Of a stretch of DNA of 64,000 bases, positions 42,406 through 51,661 are shown piece by piece. Under the pieces are notes generated by a model. It was given only the letters and a program-made list of their open reading frames with translations, ran no database searches and was not told where the DNA came from. A program made the position numbers and the translations under genes. This DNA is from Spiractinospora alimapuensis (GTDB lineage: Bacteria > Actinomycetota > Actinomycetes > Streptosporangiales > Streptosporangiaceae). Where the stretch lies: NCBI RefSeq assembly GCF_018437505.1, contig NZ_CP072467.1, positions 5,790,010 to 5,854,009 on the forward strand, in the 5' to 3' direction. The first letter of the stretch is position 1, and every line of letters begins with the position of its first letter.

Positions 42406-43850
42406 AGCGCACGCACCGCCGCGGTCTTGGTCCGGGTGTAGAAACGGATCGCGTCCAAACCCTGCTCCTTGAACGCGGACCCCGAGAGGCCGAAGCCCCC
42501 GAAGGGGTGGTGGATGTCCCACCCCGAGGTCGGCTGGTTGACGGAGACCTGACCCACCTCCACGCGGTCGACGAAACGTTCGGCGGCGCCGAGGTCGTTG
42601 GTGAAGACCGCGGCGGACAGGCCGTAGGCGGAGTCGTTCACGGCCTCGACCGCGGCCTCCTCGTCGTCCACCTCCAGCACCCCGAGGACCGGCCCGAAGA
42701 CCTCCTCGCGCCAGATCGCGTGGTCGCGGGTGACGCGCAGGACCGTCGGCCGCAGGAACGCGCCGTGCTCCGACACGTCGGCGGGGGCCTCGAGACCACC
42801 CTCGACGACCTCGGAACCGTCGTCGACCGCGCGCTGGATGTGGCCGACGATCTCGTCGCGCGCGTCCGCCGACACCACGGGACCCATGTCCACACCGGGA
42901 GTGTCCCCCGCGGAGACGGTCAACGCACGGACCCGCCGACGCACGGCGTCCAGCAGGGGCTCGGCCACGGAACTGACCACGACGAGCCGGGACGTGGCGG
43001 TGCACCGCTGTCCGGCCTGGGCGAAGGCCCCGGCCACGGTCTGGTCCGCCGCGACCTCCAGATCGGCGTCGGCGAGGACGGCGACCGCGTTCTTTCCGCC
43101 CATCTCGGTCTGCAGTCGTACCGGCCGGCCCGCGAGGCGACGCTGGAGGTCCAGACCGATCTCGGTGGAACCGGTGAAGCTCACGGCGCGTAGCGCGTCG
43201 TCGTCCAACAGCGCGTCGCCCATCTCCCGGACCCGGCCCGTCACGGTGCCGACGACCCCTGCCGGGACGCCCGCCTCGTGCAGGATCCGGGCGAGGTTCA
43301 GGACGATGAGGGGCGTGAGCGTGGCCGGCTTGATCACCACCGCGTTGCCCGCGATCAAGGCCGGGGCCGCCTTCCGCGCCGGGGTCAGCAGCGGGTCGTT
43401 CCAGGGGGTGATCAGGAGCGTCACCCCGAGGGGCTCCCGGATCACCCGGGTCTGGGTCCCCGGGCGGGCGTCGGGAACGAGCTCACCGAAGGGTAGGCGG
43501 GCCAGACCGCCGAAGTAGTCGAAGAAGTCGGCCGCCTTCGTCACCTCGGTGGTCGCCTCGGCGAGGGTCTTGCCCATCTCGCCGACGATGATCCGTGCCA
43601 GGCCGTCCCGCTCCGCCCGCAGTCTGGCGGCCGCGGCCCGCAGCACGTCCCCCCGCGCGATCGGTCCGAGGGCCCGCCACACACGCGCCCCCTCCCGAGC
43701 GGCCTCGTAGACGCCGCGGACGTCGGACACCGTCATGGCGGGCACCTTGCCGACGGTCCTGCGCAGGTCGGCGGGGTCGCGGACCTCGATCAGGTCGGTG
43801 CTGCCAGTGCCGAGGAAGTCTCCAGCGACGAGATTGCCGGTGACGGTCAT
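42402..43850 (-). CDS. Aldehyde dehydrogenase, semialdehyde dehydrogenase-like
   Basis: A 482-residue ALDH resembling 2-oxoglutarate-semialdehyde/succinate-semialdehyde dehydrogenases. The ATG at 43850 overlaps the upstream ADH stop as ATGA. Motifs in order are TPWNDPLLTPARK, KPATLTPL, FTGSTEIG, the base in TEMGGKNAV, nucleophile C283 in GQRCTATS, EEVFGPV and PFGGFGLSG. It oxidises an aldehyde from the preceding alcohol dehydrogenase step to a carboxylate. Both flanking junctions overlap, so translation of the three genes is coupled. Confidence 0.92.
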   Translation of the reverse strand: MTVTGNLVAGDFLGTGSTDLIEVRDPADLRRTVGKVPAMTVSDVRGVYEAAREGARVWRALGPIARGDVLRAAAARLRAERDGLARIIVGEMGKTLAEATTEVTKAADFFDYFGGLARLPFGELVPDARPGTQTRVIREPLGVTLLITPWNDPLLTPARKAAPALIAGNAVVIKPATLTPLIVLNLARILHEAGVPAGVVGTVTGRVREMGDALLDDDALRAVSFTGSTEIGLDLQRRLAGRPVRLQTEMGGKNAVAVLADADLEVAADQTVAGAFAQAGQRCTATSRLVVVSSVAEPLLDAVRRRVRALTVSAGDTPGVDMGPVVSADARDEIVGHIQRAVDDGSEVVEGGLEAPADVSEHGAFLRPTVLRVTRDHAIWREEVFGPVLGVLEVDDEEAAVEAVNDSAYGLSAAVFTNDLGAAERFVDRVEVGQVSVNQPTSGWDIHHPFGGFGLSGSAFKEQGLDAIRFYTRTKTAAVRAL

Positions 43851-45042
43851 GCTGACTCCATTCCCGTGGTGACCGCGAAGGCACCCTCGAGGTCGCCGTC
43901 GCGCATCGTGGTCAGGAGCGCGCGAACACGCTCGAGGTTCATGGGTTCGGGGTTGGTGGGTCGGGGGTAGAGCTCCACGGTGCGCCGCGCCATCGCGTCC
44001 TCCACGCCGGCGGGGACACCGGCCTCGTTCAGGGACCCCGGCTGTCCGACCCGTCGAACCAGGGCCAGGACCTCCTCCGCGGCGGCGCGTAGGTCCCGCG
44101 TCGGCTCTCCGACGAGGGCGCTCGCGAGCAGCGTCGCCCGGCGCTCCTCGACGCGGTGGTTGTAGGCGATCGTGTAGGGCAGGGCCAATCCCGTCGTCGT
44201 GCCATGGGGGAGGGGCCGCTCGTGGTTGACCGCGTACCCCAGGCTGTGGCCGAGCACCACCCCGGCGTTGAGCGCGAGGCCGGCGTGGTAGGCCGCGACG
44301 AGCAGGCGACCCGTGGCGTCCCGGTCCCCGCCGTAGGCCGCGTCCAGGTTCCCGGTGACGAGCCGGATGGCCGTCTCGGCGTGGACCTCCGTCAGCGGAG
44401 TGCTGCTGCTGGCGAGGATCGACTCGCTGGCGTGGGCGAGCGCGTCCAGGCCGGTGGACGCGACGACGGGCGCGGGCAGGTCGGCGACCAGCCGCTCGTC
44501 CAGGACGACCAGGTCGGGCACGAAGGCCGCCGAGGCCGCGATCCGCTTCTCGCCCCCGTCGGTGATCATCGAGACGCGGGTCACCTCGGCTCCCGTGCCA
44601 ACCGTGGTCGGGACCAGCACCAGCTCGGGCGGACGGTGCGGTGGCTCCACGGCACCGAACCAGTCCGAGCTCGTCCCGTCGTTGGTGACGAGGAGAGCGA
44701 TCATCTTGGCAGCGTCCAGCACCGAACCGCCGCCGACGCCCACCACGGCCCCCACGCGCCGCGCGCGCGGGCCACCCAGGCGGCGGAGTCGACCTGGTCG
44801 GAGGTGAGCTCCGGACCGAAGTCCGACACCACCTCCGGGACGACCCCCAGGGCACGGAACTCCTCCACCAGAAGACGTACCGACGGGTGGTCCACGAGTA
44901 CGCGGTCCACGGCCAACAGCACGGAGCCGGCGCCCCCCGGGCGCGTCAGCCCGTGGGGAACCGCGTGCAAAGTGTCCGCTCCCACCCACGTGCGTTTCGG
45001 AGCGAGGAAGGTCGCGGGGGAAGGCGGGTGACCAGAACTCAT
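43847..45042 (-). pseudogene. Iron-containing alcohol dehydrogenase split by a single-base loss
   Basis: The N-terminal frame from ATG 45042 (SSGHPPSPATFLAPKRTWVG through DQVDSAAWVARARGA) and the C-terminal frame ending at 43847 (VGAVVGVGGGSVLDAAKMIALL, TTVGTGAEVTRVSMI, GLDALAHASES, HSLGYAVNHERPLPHG) are together a complete iron-dependent ADH. It has the GGGS nucleotide motif and the usual Asp/His iron ligands (DALAH, GHSLGYAVNH). They are offset by one base near 44754-44758; restoring one G would rejoin them. Either a true inactivating mutation or a sequencing error. It heads the ADH-ALDH-SDR operon. Confidence 0.82.
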
Positions 45043-45065
45043 AGTGGATACCGATCCCTCAGTTT

Positions 45066-45261
45066 TTGGATCCAATACACAGCAAAGAGTGTCACCAACC
45101 GTGTGTCGAGGTCAAGATGGAGGCTGAGGGGGTTCGAGGGAGCCGCCATGCGGAGGACGCCTCTCATTTCGCTGGCCTGGCCGTTTGCGGTGGCATCAGG
45201 TCTCGGTGGAAGGGGTGGTTGCTGATGGGCAAGAGTGGTGCGTATTCAGATTGGATCCAAT
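45066..45261. promoter_or_regulatory. Two TTGGATCCAA palindromes upstream of the ADH-ALDH-SDR operon
   Basis: TTGGATCCAA occurs at 45066-45075 and ATTGGATCCAAT at 45250-45261; no other copies were noticed in the window. The first starts 24 bp before the ADH ATG. Palindromes of this shape are typical of FadR-type GntR regulators. The binder could be the FCD-GntR encoded at 32074, but that is inference. Confidence 0.65.
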
Positions 45262-45441
45262 TGCGTCGTCGGGTCCTGGGTGTGCGCCCCCGCGCATCCG
45301 GCGCCTGGGAAGCTCGTGCCTTCCGCGCGCCGGCCGCCTCGTCGCGAGCGGACGAACTCGGTCGTCCGGTTGGGTCCGGGGTTCCGGAGGGTAATGTGAT
45401 GGAGTAACATGTTATGAACTAACGTCAATTGGTGGGGGGAC

Positions 45442-46029
45442 ATGACGGACTGGCGTGAGCGGAAGCGGGAACGCACGCGGGCCGCGTTGCGGGAGGCGGC
45501 GTTCCGCCTGTTCGCCGAGCGGGGGTACGAGGACACGACCGTCGCGGACATCGCGGCCCAGGCGGGGGTCTCACACATGACGTTCTTCCGGTACTTCCCC
45601 ACCAAGGAGGACGTGGTACTGCGGGACGACTACGACCCGATGCTCGAGGAGCTGGTGCGCGCCCAACCGTCGGAGCGTCCTCCGCTGCGGCGGGTTCGCG
45701 ACGCGGTCATGCGTGCGATGCCGGAGGTCTACGAACGAGACCGCGAGGCGTTGCTGCTGCGGTCCCGCCTGTTGTTGGACACTCCGGCGCTGCGGGCCCG
45801 GATGGGAGAGAGCCTGCGGGGATCCCAGATCGCGTTCGAGAGAGGGCTGTGCGACCCACCGGGGACCGAGGAGGTGCCGATGGCCGTGCGTGTCGTCGCG
45901 GCGGCTTGTGTCTCCGTGCTCACCACCGCCATCACCATCTGGGTCGAGGACGGCGGGGGCGGGGACCTTCCCACGCTCATGGGTCACGCGTTCGACACTC
46001 TCGAGGCGGCTGGAGCCCAGGGTGGATGA
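45442..46029 (+). CDS. TetR-family transcriptional regulator
   Basis: A 195-residue TetR-family regulator. The HTH is RERTRAALREAAFRLFAERGYEDTTVADIAAQAGVSHMTFFRYFPTKED, split over residues 9-57. A TAACATGTTA palindrome sits 28 bp upstream (45405-45414). Its stop overlaps the start of the ABC ATPase gene, so it is the first gene of the exporter operon and likely controls it. Confidence 0.9.
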   Translation: MTDWRERKRERTRAALREAAFRLFAERGYEDTTVADIAAQAGVSHMTFFRYFPTKEDVVLRDDYDPMLEELVRAQPSERPPLRRVRDAVMRAMPEVYERDREALLLRSRLLLDTPALRARMGESLRGSQIAFERGLCDPPGTEEVPMAVRVVAAACVSVLTTAITIWVEDGGGGDLPTLMGHAFDTLEAAGAQGG

Positions 46030-46894
46030 GCGCGCCCACGACGTCATCTCGGTGCGGGACCTGTCCGTGCGCTACCGCCGGGCGCGTACCGACGCGGTGC
46101 GGGGGATGGAGTTCACGGTGGGAGCGGGCGAGGTCTTCGGTTTCCTCGGCCCCTCCGGGGCGGGCAAGTCCACCGTCCAGCGGGTTCTGACCCGGCTGGT
46201 GCGTGGTTACGGGGGTGAGGTGCGGGTGTTCGGTCGACCCCTGCCGGAGTGGGGACGGGAGTACTACGAGGAGATCGGCGTGGGCTTCGAACTGCCCGCC
46301 GAGTTCACCCGCCTCACCGCCAGGGAGAACCTGGAGGTCTTCGCCTCCCTCTACCGTGGTCCGACGGTCGACACCGCGGAGCTGCTGGACCGTGTGGACC
46401 TGGGGGAGTCCGCCGACCAGCGGGTGGGCGGGTTCTCCAAGGGCATGAGGATGCGCCTGAGCCTCGCGCGCGCGTTGCTGAACCTTCCCCGGCTGCTCTT
46501 CCTGGACGAGCCCACCTCGGGGCAGGACCCCGTTCGCGCCGCGCGGCTCCGTGAGGTCATCCGCGCCGAGGTGGACCGGGGCGCCACCGTCTTCCTCACC
46601 ACCCACGACATGCGCACCGCGGAGGACCTGTGCGACCGGATCGCCTTCGTCGTCGATGGTCGGATCGCCGCCATCGACACCCCGGACGGTTTCCGCCGTC
46701 ACTACGGTCACCCCGGTGTCGTGGCCGAGTACGTGGTCGGCGGCCGGCCCCACCGTCGCACCTTCGAGCTCACGGACCTGGGGGCCGGCGGCGCACTGTC
46801 GGCACTCGTGGACTCTGGCTCGGTGACCACCCTGCACACGCGTGAGGCGACACTCGACGACGTCTTCGCCGCGGTGACCCAGGTCCGACTGTGA
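46022..46894 (+). CDS. ABC transporter ATP-binding protein (Rv2688c-like exporter)
   Basis: A 290-residue ABC ATPase from the GTG at 46022, overlapping the TetR stop. Walker A is GPSGAGKST (residues 43-51), the signature region GGFSKGMRMRLSLAR, and Walker B LLFLDEPTSG; the H-loop is TTHDM. WGREYYEEIGVGFELPAEFTRLTARENLEVF is close to the mycobacterial fluoroquinolone exporter ATPase Rv2688c as I recall it. It powers the permease encoded next and probably expels drugs or amphipathic compounds. Confidence 0.9.
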   Translation: MDERAHDVISVRDLSVRYRRARTDAVRGMEFTVGAGEVFGFLGPSGAGKSTVQRVLTRLVRGYGGEVRVFGRPLPEWGREYYEEIGVGFELPAEFTRLTARENLEVFASLYRGPTVDTAELLDRVDLGESADQRVGGFSKGMRMRLSLARALLNLPRLLFLDEPTSGQDPVRAARLREVIRAEVDRGATVFLTTHDMRTAEDLCDRIAFVVDGRIAAIDTPDGFRRHYGHPGVVAEYVVGGRPHRRTFELTDLGAGGALSALVDSGSVTTLHTREATLDDVFAAVTQVRL

Positions 46895-48456
46895 ACGGCG
46901 TCGCCGCGACGTTCGCGCTGGAGGCACGGGTCGTGTGGCGCTACGGGGTGGTGGCGGTCTCGGCCGTCCTGGCCGCGTTGTGGACCGGGATGCTGTTGGC
47001 CGTGCCGGCCCCCGGGGCACAGGTGCTGGCTCCCTATCTCCTGTTCCTGGACACGGCCGGATTCGGCGCGCTGTTCGCCGTCGGTCTGCTCATGTTCGAG
47101 AGGGTCGAGGGTACCGCCGCCGCGCGGGCCATCACCCCCGTCAGCCACAGGAAGGCCATGCTCGTCCGGGTCGGGGTACTGACGCTCCCGGCGATCGCCA
47201 TGGCGGTCCCCATGACCGCGGTGACCGTGCCGGCCGGGCGGATCTGGGGAGCGCTGGCGTACACCACGGGCGGCGTCGCGCTCACCTCGATCCTGCTGGT
47301 GGCCCTGTGTCTCGGGTTGGGCGCGCGCACCCGCACCTTCCAGGGGGCCATGCTCGCCACCGCGCCGGCCATCCTCCCGTTCACCGTGCTCCCGGTTCTC
47401 CACCTGGCCGGTGTGGCCCAGACTCCGCTGCTGTGGGTGGTTCCCACCACGGCCACCGCCGAGCTGATCAATCGTGGCGTGACCGGACAGGCGGGAACAC
47501 CACAGGGGCCTGGCGAGCCGATCGCTCTGCTATACGCGGTGGCGTTCGCCCTGGCCGTGTGTTGGTGGGCGGTCGGACACGACACCGTGACGGACGTGGA
47601 GGCATCCAGCCTGGACAAGGAGGAGGCCGACCCGGTGCGCGCCGGCCGGGAACCCGGGCGGGACACGACGCGGAGCTCCGCCCGGGTACGCCCACGCCGC
47701 CCCGCCGGATCCAGGCGTCGGGGACACCCCGTCACGCGGCTGGCCCGGCACGAACTGGGCGGTGTCCACCGCGATCCGCTCCTCCTGGCCGTGGGCCTCG
47801 GCCCGTTGCCGTTGGCGCTCGTCCTGCGATGGGCGCACCCAGTGGTCGACGAGTACCTTCGGACGGCCCACGGCGTCGACCTCGCCGCCCACATCCCCGC
47901 CGTGTTCGCGACACTGGTCCTGCTGCACGTTCCCATGATCGTCGGAGCGGTGGTGGCGCTGCGCGTCGCCGAGGACACCGACGACAACATTTTGCTCATA
48001 CTCCGCGTCTCACCGCTGTCACTGACCGGCTACTTCGGTTTCCGAGCCGGTACGGCCGCGCTGCTCGCCCTTCTCGGCCTCGCCGTCGCCGTACCCGTGT
48101 CGGGTCTGGCCCCGTCTATGTCGCCGGGGCTCGCGGCCGCCATCGTCCTCGCCACGCTGTTCGCACCCCTGGCCGTACTGGCCACGACGGCCTACGCGAG
48201 CAACAAGGTCGAGGCCCTCGTGGTCATCAAGACCGTGGCCGCTGTCTCCGTCCTGACACCCGTGCTCGTCTGGATCCTGCCCACACCCTGGTGGTCCCCA
48301 CTGCTCGCCCTCCCGCCCACGTGGCCGCTCCTGTTCCTCTCCGGATACCCGGGTGAAGACGTGCCTCCGGCCGTGGTCCTACTGGGCGGGGTGGCGGTCG
48401 CCGGTGGCCTCGCTCTCACCCTGATCCGGCGGATACGATCGCGCCTGCTGACCTAG
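46891..48456 (+). CDS. ABC-2-type permease, apparent fusion of two permease subunits
   Basis: A 521-residue membrane protein starting with GTG in the ATPase stop codon (GTGA). It has two similar blocks of about six helices: residues 1-235 (VVAVSAVLAALWTGMLL to LYAVAFALAVCWWAVG) and 285-520 (DPLLLAVGLGPLPLALVL to LLGGVAVAGGLALTLI), joined by a ~50-residue hydrophilic, arginine-rich linker. In the related Rv2686c-Rv2688c system the two permeases are separate genes, so this looks like a fusion giving a one-chain channel. Ends 15 bp before a strong terminator. Confidence 0.82.
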   Translation: MNGVAATFALEARVVWRYGVVAVSAVLAALWTGMLLAVPAPGAQVLAPYLLFLDTAGFGALFAVGLLMFERVEGTAAARAITPVSHRKAMLVRVGVLTLPAIAMAVPMTAVTVPAGRIWGALAYTTGGVALTSILLVALCLGLGARTRTFQGAMLATAPAILPFTVLPVLHLAGVAQTPLLWVVPTTATAELINRGVTGQAGTPQGPGEPIALLYAVAFALAVCWWAVGHDTVTDVEASSLDKEEADPVRAGREPGRDTTRSSARVRPRRPAGSRRRGHPVTRLARHELGGVHRDPLLLAVGLGPLPLALVLRWAHPVVDEYLRTAHGVDLAAHIPAVFATLVLLHVPMIVGAVVALRVAEDTDDNILLILRVSPLSLTGYFGFRAGTAALLALLGLAVAVPVSGLAPSMSPGLAAAIVLATLFAPLAVLATTAYASNKVEALVVIKTVAAVSVLTPVLVWILPTPWWSPLLALPPTWPLLFLSGYPGEDVPPAVVLLGGVAVAGGLALTLIRRIRSRLLT

Positions 48457-48471
48457 CCCCCTCCGGGCGGT

Positions 48472-48517
48472 GGGTGGACGGTGGGGGCGGCGCGGGGGCC
48501 ACCCCCACCGTCCACCC
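48472..48517. terminator. Strong bidirectional hairpin terminator
   Basis: 48472-48487 pairs perfectly (16 bp) with 48502-48517 around a 14-nt loop, between the convergent ends of the permease and the symporter genes. Very GC-rich with no T-run, as is usual in this genome. Confidence 0.8.
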
Positions 48518-48520
48518 CTC

Positions 48521-50029
48521 CTACACCTCGCGCTCCTCGGTTGGGGTGGATTCGCTGCGGCGCAGGTGGGTCCCGACCTCGAGCTCGGCCCGTTCGTCGG
48601 CGAGGATGCGCAGCGCCTCCGCGTCGCTGGTCTGCCGGCGTGGGGTCACCAGACTCACCACGACCCCGACGATGAGCGCCGCGGCGAGCGACGGGATCGC
48701 GGGGTTGCCCCAGAACTCGGTGAGAGGGGCGCTGAGATTGACGGTCATGGCCGCGACCGCGCCGCCGATGATCGCGCCCAGGCCTCCCTGCCACGTGGTG
48801 CGCCGCCAGAACTTTCCGAGCAACGCGGCCACGAGCAGGCCGGTGAGCACCGTCGAGATCATCGTCGTGATGTAGTCGATGATCGTCTCCGCCAGCAGGG
48901 CACCGCACAGGGCGAGTACCAGGACGGCGACCAGCGCGATCCGCGAGAGGAACACCATGTTCTCGGCCTTGGGAAGCCGGCCCGTGACCAGGTAGCTGAT
49001 GTCGCGCAGGAAGATCGTGACGCCGGTGAGCGCTTCGGAGTCCCCGGACGACATGGTCGCCGAGAGTCCGGATACGAGGAGCAGCGCGCCGACCCAGAGC
49101 GGGAAGACCTCCGTCGCCAGGTAGGGGAACGCGAGGTCGGGGTTGTCCATCCCCGGGCTCAGGACCTGGGTGGAGAGGCCGACGATGGGAGGAGCGATCG
49201 CGAAGATCGCGAAGAGCACCCCGACCAACGCGAAACTCTGGCGCGCGGTCCGCGTGTTCTTCGCCGAGTAGATGCGCTGCCGGTGCGAGGGCGTGGCGAG
49301 CACTCCGACCGCGATGACCACGGCGAGCGAGATCGCCGGCACGAGACCGAACGCCTCGATGCCGAAGAAGGAGGTCGACGCCGCGGGTGCGCCGTCGTTG
49401 ATGGCGCCGAAGCCACCGACCTTCACCAACGCGAGCACGGCGAGGATGGTGAATCCGAGGAACAGGATGGTTCCCTGCACCATGTCGGTGACCACGACCG
49501 CGAGATAACCGCCGATCACGGTGTAGAGGCCGAAACCGACCGCGACCACGACCTTGGCGAGAGCCATGTCCATACCGGTGAGGTAGGAGAGGTAAAGCGC
49601 TCCGCCGAGGATGTGCGCACCCAACCAGCCGATCGTGGCGAGGAACAGGACGATGGCGACGGTGCCCTTGATGACGCGGTTCGCTCCGTAGTAGAAGCTC
49701 ATCTCCTCCGGGAAGGTCATGAAGCCGTGTTCACGAGCGTCGGCGAATAACCAGAGCAGCAGGAAGATGCCCACGGCCCCGCCCAGCCCGTAGAGCGCGC
49801 CGGCCCAGCCGTTCGTGTACGACAGGCTGACGGCACCGAGGCTGGATCCGGTGCCCACCAAGGTGGCCAGGGCGCTTCCGGTGACCATCGGGATGGTCAG
49901 TCGTCTTCCCGCGAGCAGGAAGTCTTCTCCGGTGCGGTTGCGGCGGGCGACCAGGATTCCCAGGCCGAGCATCAGTACGATCGTGGCCAAGAAGGCCATC
50001 AAATACACGGAGTTGGATTCGGCTGTCAT
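48521..50029 (-). CDS. Sodium:solute symporter (SSS family)
   Basis: A 502-residue symporter with about 13 predicted helices. Family features are RRNRTGEDFLLAGRRLTIPM near the N-terminus, ATLVGTGSSLGAVSLSYTNGWAGALYGLGG, YTVIGGYLAVVVTDMVQG and SATMSSGDSEALTG, the last corresponding to the Na+-site region. It lies 24 bp downstream of the D-aminoacylase gene and is the last gene of the IclR-controlled operon. It probably imports the amino-acid derivative those enzymes degrade. Confidence 0.92.
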   Translation of the reverse strand: MTAESNSVYLMAFLATIVLMLGLGILVARRNRTGEDFLLAGRRLTIPMVTGSALATLVGTGSSLGAVSLSYTNGWAGALYGLGGAVGIFLLLWLFADAREHGFMTFPEEMSFYYGANRVIKGTVAIVLFLATIGWLGAHILGGALYLSYLTGMDMALAKVVVAVGFGLYTVIGGYLAVVVTDMVQGTILFLGFTILAVLALVKVGGFGAINDGAPAASTSFFGIEAFGLVPAISLAVVIAVGVLATPSHRQRIYSAKNTRTARQSFALVGVLFAIFAIAPPIVGLSTQVLSPGMDNPDLAFPYLATEVFPLWVGALLLVSGLSATMSSGDSEALTGVTIFLRDISYLVTGRLPKAENMVFLSRIALVAVLVLALCGALLAETIIDYITTMISTVLTGLLVAALLGKFWRRTTWQGGLGAIIGGAVAAMTVNLSAPLTEFWGNPAIPSLAAALIVGVVVSLVTPRRQTSDAEALRILADERAELEVGTHLRRSESTPTEEREV

Positions 50030-50053
50030 GTTCGTGGGCCAACCTTCCGTTCG

Positions 50054-51661
50054 TCAGGCGATAGGGCTCTTCTCGATCGGTAGAAGTGAGCCCGCCGTGC
50101 TTTGGGTGGCGAGACCGTTCGTCATCGCGAAGGCGCCGTTGACGACAACGGCGTGAATGTGTTCGGGGAAGCGTCGCGGGTTCGCGAATGTCGCGTGGTC
50201 CTCGATGTGCTCGGGCGCCACGACGACCAGGTCAGCCGCGGCGCCCGAGCGGATGACGCCTCGTCCCGGAATTCCGAAGCGCTCGGCGGGCAGTGTGGCC
50301 ATCCGGCGCGTGGCTTCCTCGAGAGAGAAGAGCCGACGCTCGCGGACGTATTCGGAGAGCACGCGGGCGAAGGTGCCGTACATTCTCGGGTGCGTATACG
50401 GCTGCTGAATGGGCAGGCCATCCGATCCGATGAGGGACCACGGCCAGGAGAGCGCCGCTGTGACATCCTCTTCGTCGATCTGGAACATGACGACGGTGAT
50501 CTCGCCGCGTTCCTCACACATCAGTTGGCAGAGACACTCCGCCGCGTCGACGCCGCGATCGGCCGCGATCTCGGAGAGCAGGACGCCCTCGTAGTCCGCG
50601 TTCTCCGGCTGCCGGAAGCCGGACAACAGAACGCGGTGCGCGCCTAGCGCCAGGAAGTTGTTCTCCTGCCGTTGCCATGGGCGGTGCAGGCTCTCCACGA
50701 TCCGGGACCGATCGGAGGGCGTGTCCAGCAAGGAGAGCAGCCCCCGCACCCCTTCGGCGAGCGTCCAGGTTGGAAACAGGGCCGCCGCGGTCGTGCTGCC
50801 CGCCGTGTAGGGGTAGACGTCGGCCGTGATGTCGATCCCCTCTGACCGCGCACCGTCGAGCACGTCTAGGACCTCGCGCATGCGACCCCTGTTGCGCGGC
50901 GAGACCACCTTGAGGTGGCTGAGCTGGACCCTGACTCCGCTCTGTCGTGCGATGTCGAGCAGTTCCCGCAGGGACCCGACGACGTCGTCGCCCTCGCTGC
51001 GGATGTGTGCCGCGAGTATCCGGTCGTGCGCGGCGACGACGCGCGCCAGCGCCACCAGCTCGGCGTGGTCGGCGACGTCGCCGGGGGCGTACATCAGCCC
51101 GAGCGACAGTCCGGCCGCGCCGTGGTCCAACGCCTCGTCCAGGTCACGAACGGCGCGTGCGAGTTCGTGGGTGTCCAGGGGGCGGCGGGCGTAGCCGACG
51201 ATCGACGCGCGCAAGGCGCCGTGCGGCACCAGAGCCACGGCGTTCGTCCGCAACCCGCTCGTGCTCAGATGGTCCAGATATCCGGGGAAGTCCCGCCAGG
51301 GGACGCTCTCGGGAAAGTGACCGAGGATCGGACCGGAATGGGACGCCTGCGCGTGTGGGTCGACCGCGACCGGCGCGCAGCCGTGCCCGCAGTTGCCGAC
51401 CACGTTCGTGGTCACTCCCTGCATGACCTTCGGTTCGACGCCGCCGGACCGCAGCAACGCCAGATCGTCATGGGCGTGTACGTCGACGAAACCCGGGAAG
51501 ACCACCGCACCCGTGACGTCCATGGTCGGCATGTCGGGGCTGGGCGTGATGGCGGCGACGGCGCTGATCCGGCCGTCCTCCACCAACACGTCGGCCCGGC
51601 GGCGTGCCTTCCCCGTTCCGTCGATGACCTCGCCACCGTGCAGAAGCATCCGATCCGACAT
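50054..51661 (-). CDS. D-aminoacylase / N-acyl-D-amino-acid deacylase-like amidohydrolase
   Basis: A 535-residue amidohydrolase starting at an ATG that shares a base with the preceding stop (TGATG). Features are ARRRADVLVEDGRISAV, the metal motif GFVDVHAHDDLALL, GVTTNVVGNCGHGCAPV, AAHIRSEGDD and the C-terminal FGIPGRGVIRSGAAADLVVV. The Cys in NCGHG, GVTT and the long TIM-barrel insertion match D-aminoacylases, which hydrolyse N-acyl-D-amino acids; related enzymes act on dihydropyrimidine-like amides. Together with a PLP enzyme and a symporter it suggests use of an N-acylated or D-amino acid. Confidence 0.88.
   Translation of the reverse strand: MSDRMLLHGGEVIDGTGKARRRADVLVEDGRISAVAAITPSPDMPTMDVTGAVVFPGFVDVHAHDDLALLRSGGVEPKVMQGVTTNVVGNCGHGCAPVAVDPHAQASHSGPILGHFPESVPWRDFPGYLDHLSTSGLRTNAVALVPHGALRASIVGYARRPLDTHELARAVRDLDEALDHGAAGLSLGLMYAPGDVADHAELVALARVVAAHDRILAAHIRSEGDDVVGSLRELLDIARQSGVRVQLSHLKVVSPRNRGRMREVLDVLDGARSEGIDITADVYPYTAGSTTAAALFPTWTLAEGVRGLLSLLDTPSDRSRIVESLHRPWQRQENNFLALGAHRVLLSGFRQPENADYEGVLLSEIAADRGVDAAECLCQLMCEERGEITVVMFQIDEEDVTAALSWPWSLIGSDGLPIQQPYTHPRMYGTFARVLSEYVRERRLFSLEEATRRMATLPAERFGIPGRGVIRSGAAADLVVVAPEHIEDHATFANPRRFPEHIHAVVVNGAFAMTNGLATQSTAGSLLPIEKSPIA

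Noticed and set aside
42402-44855. 817-residue minus frame as one protein
   Set aside because: Only its last 482 residues are an ALDH with its own coupled ATG; the rest is the out-of-frame iron-ADH.
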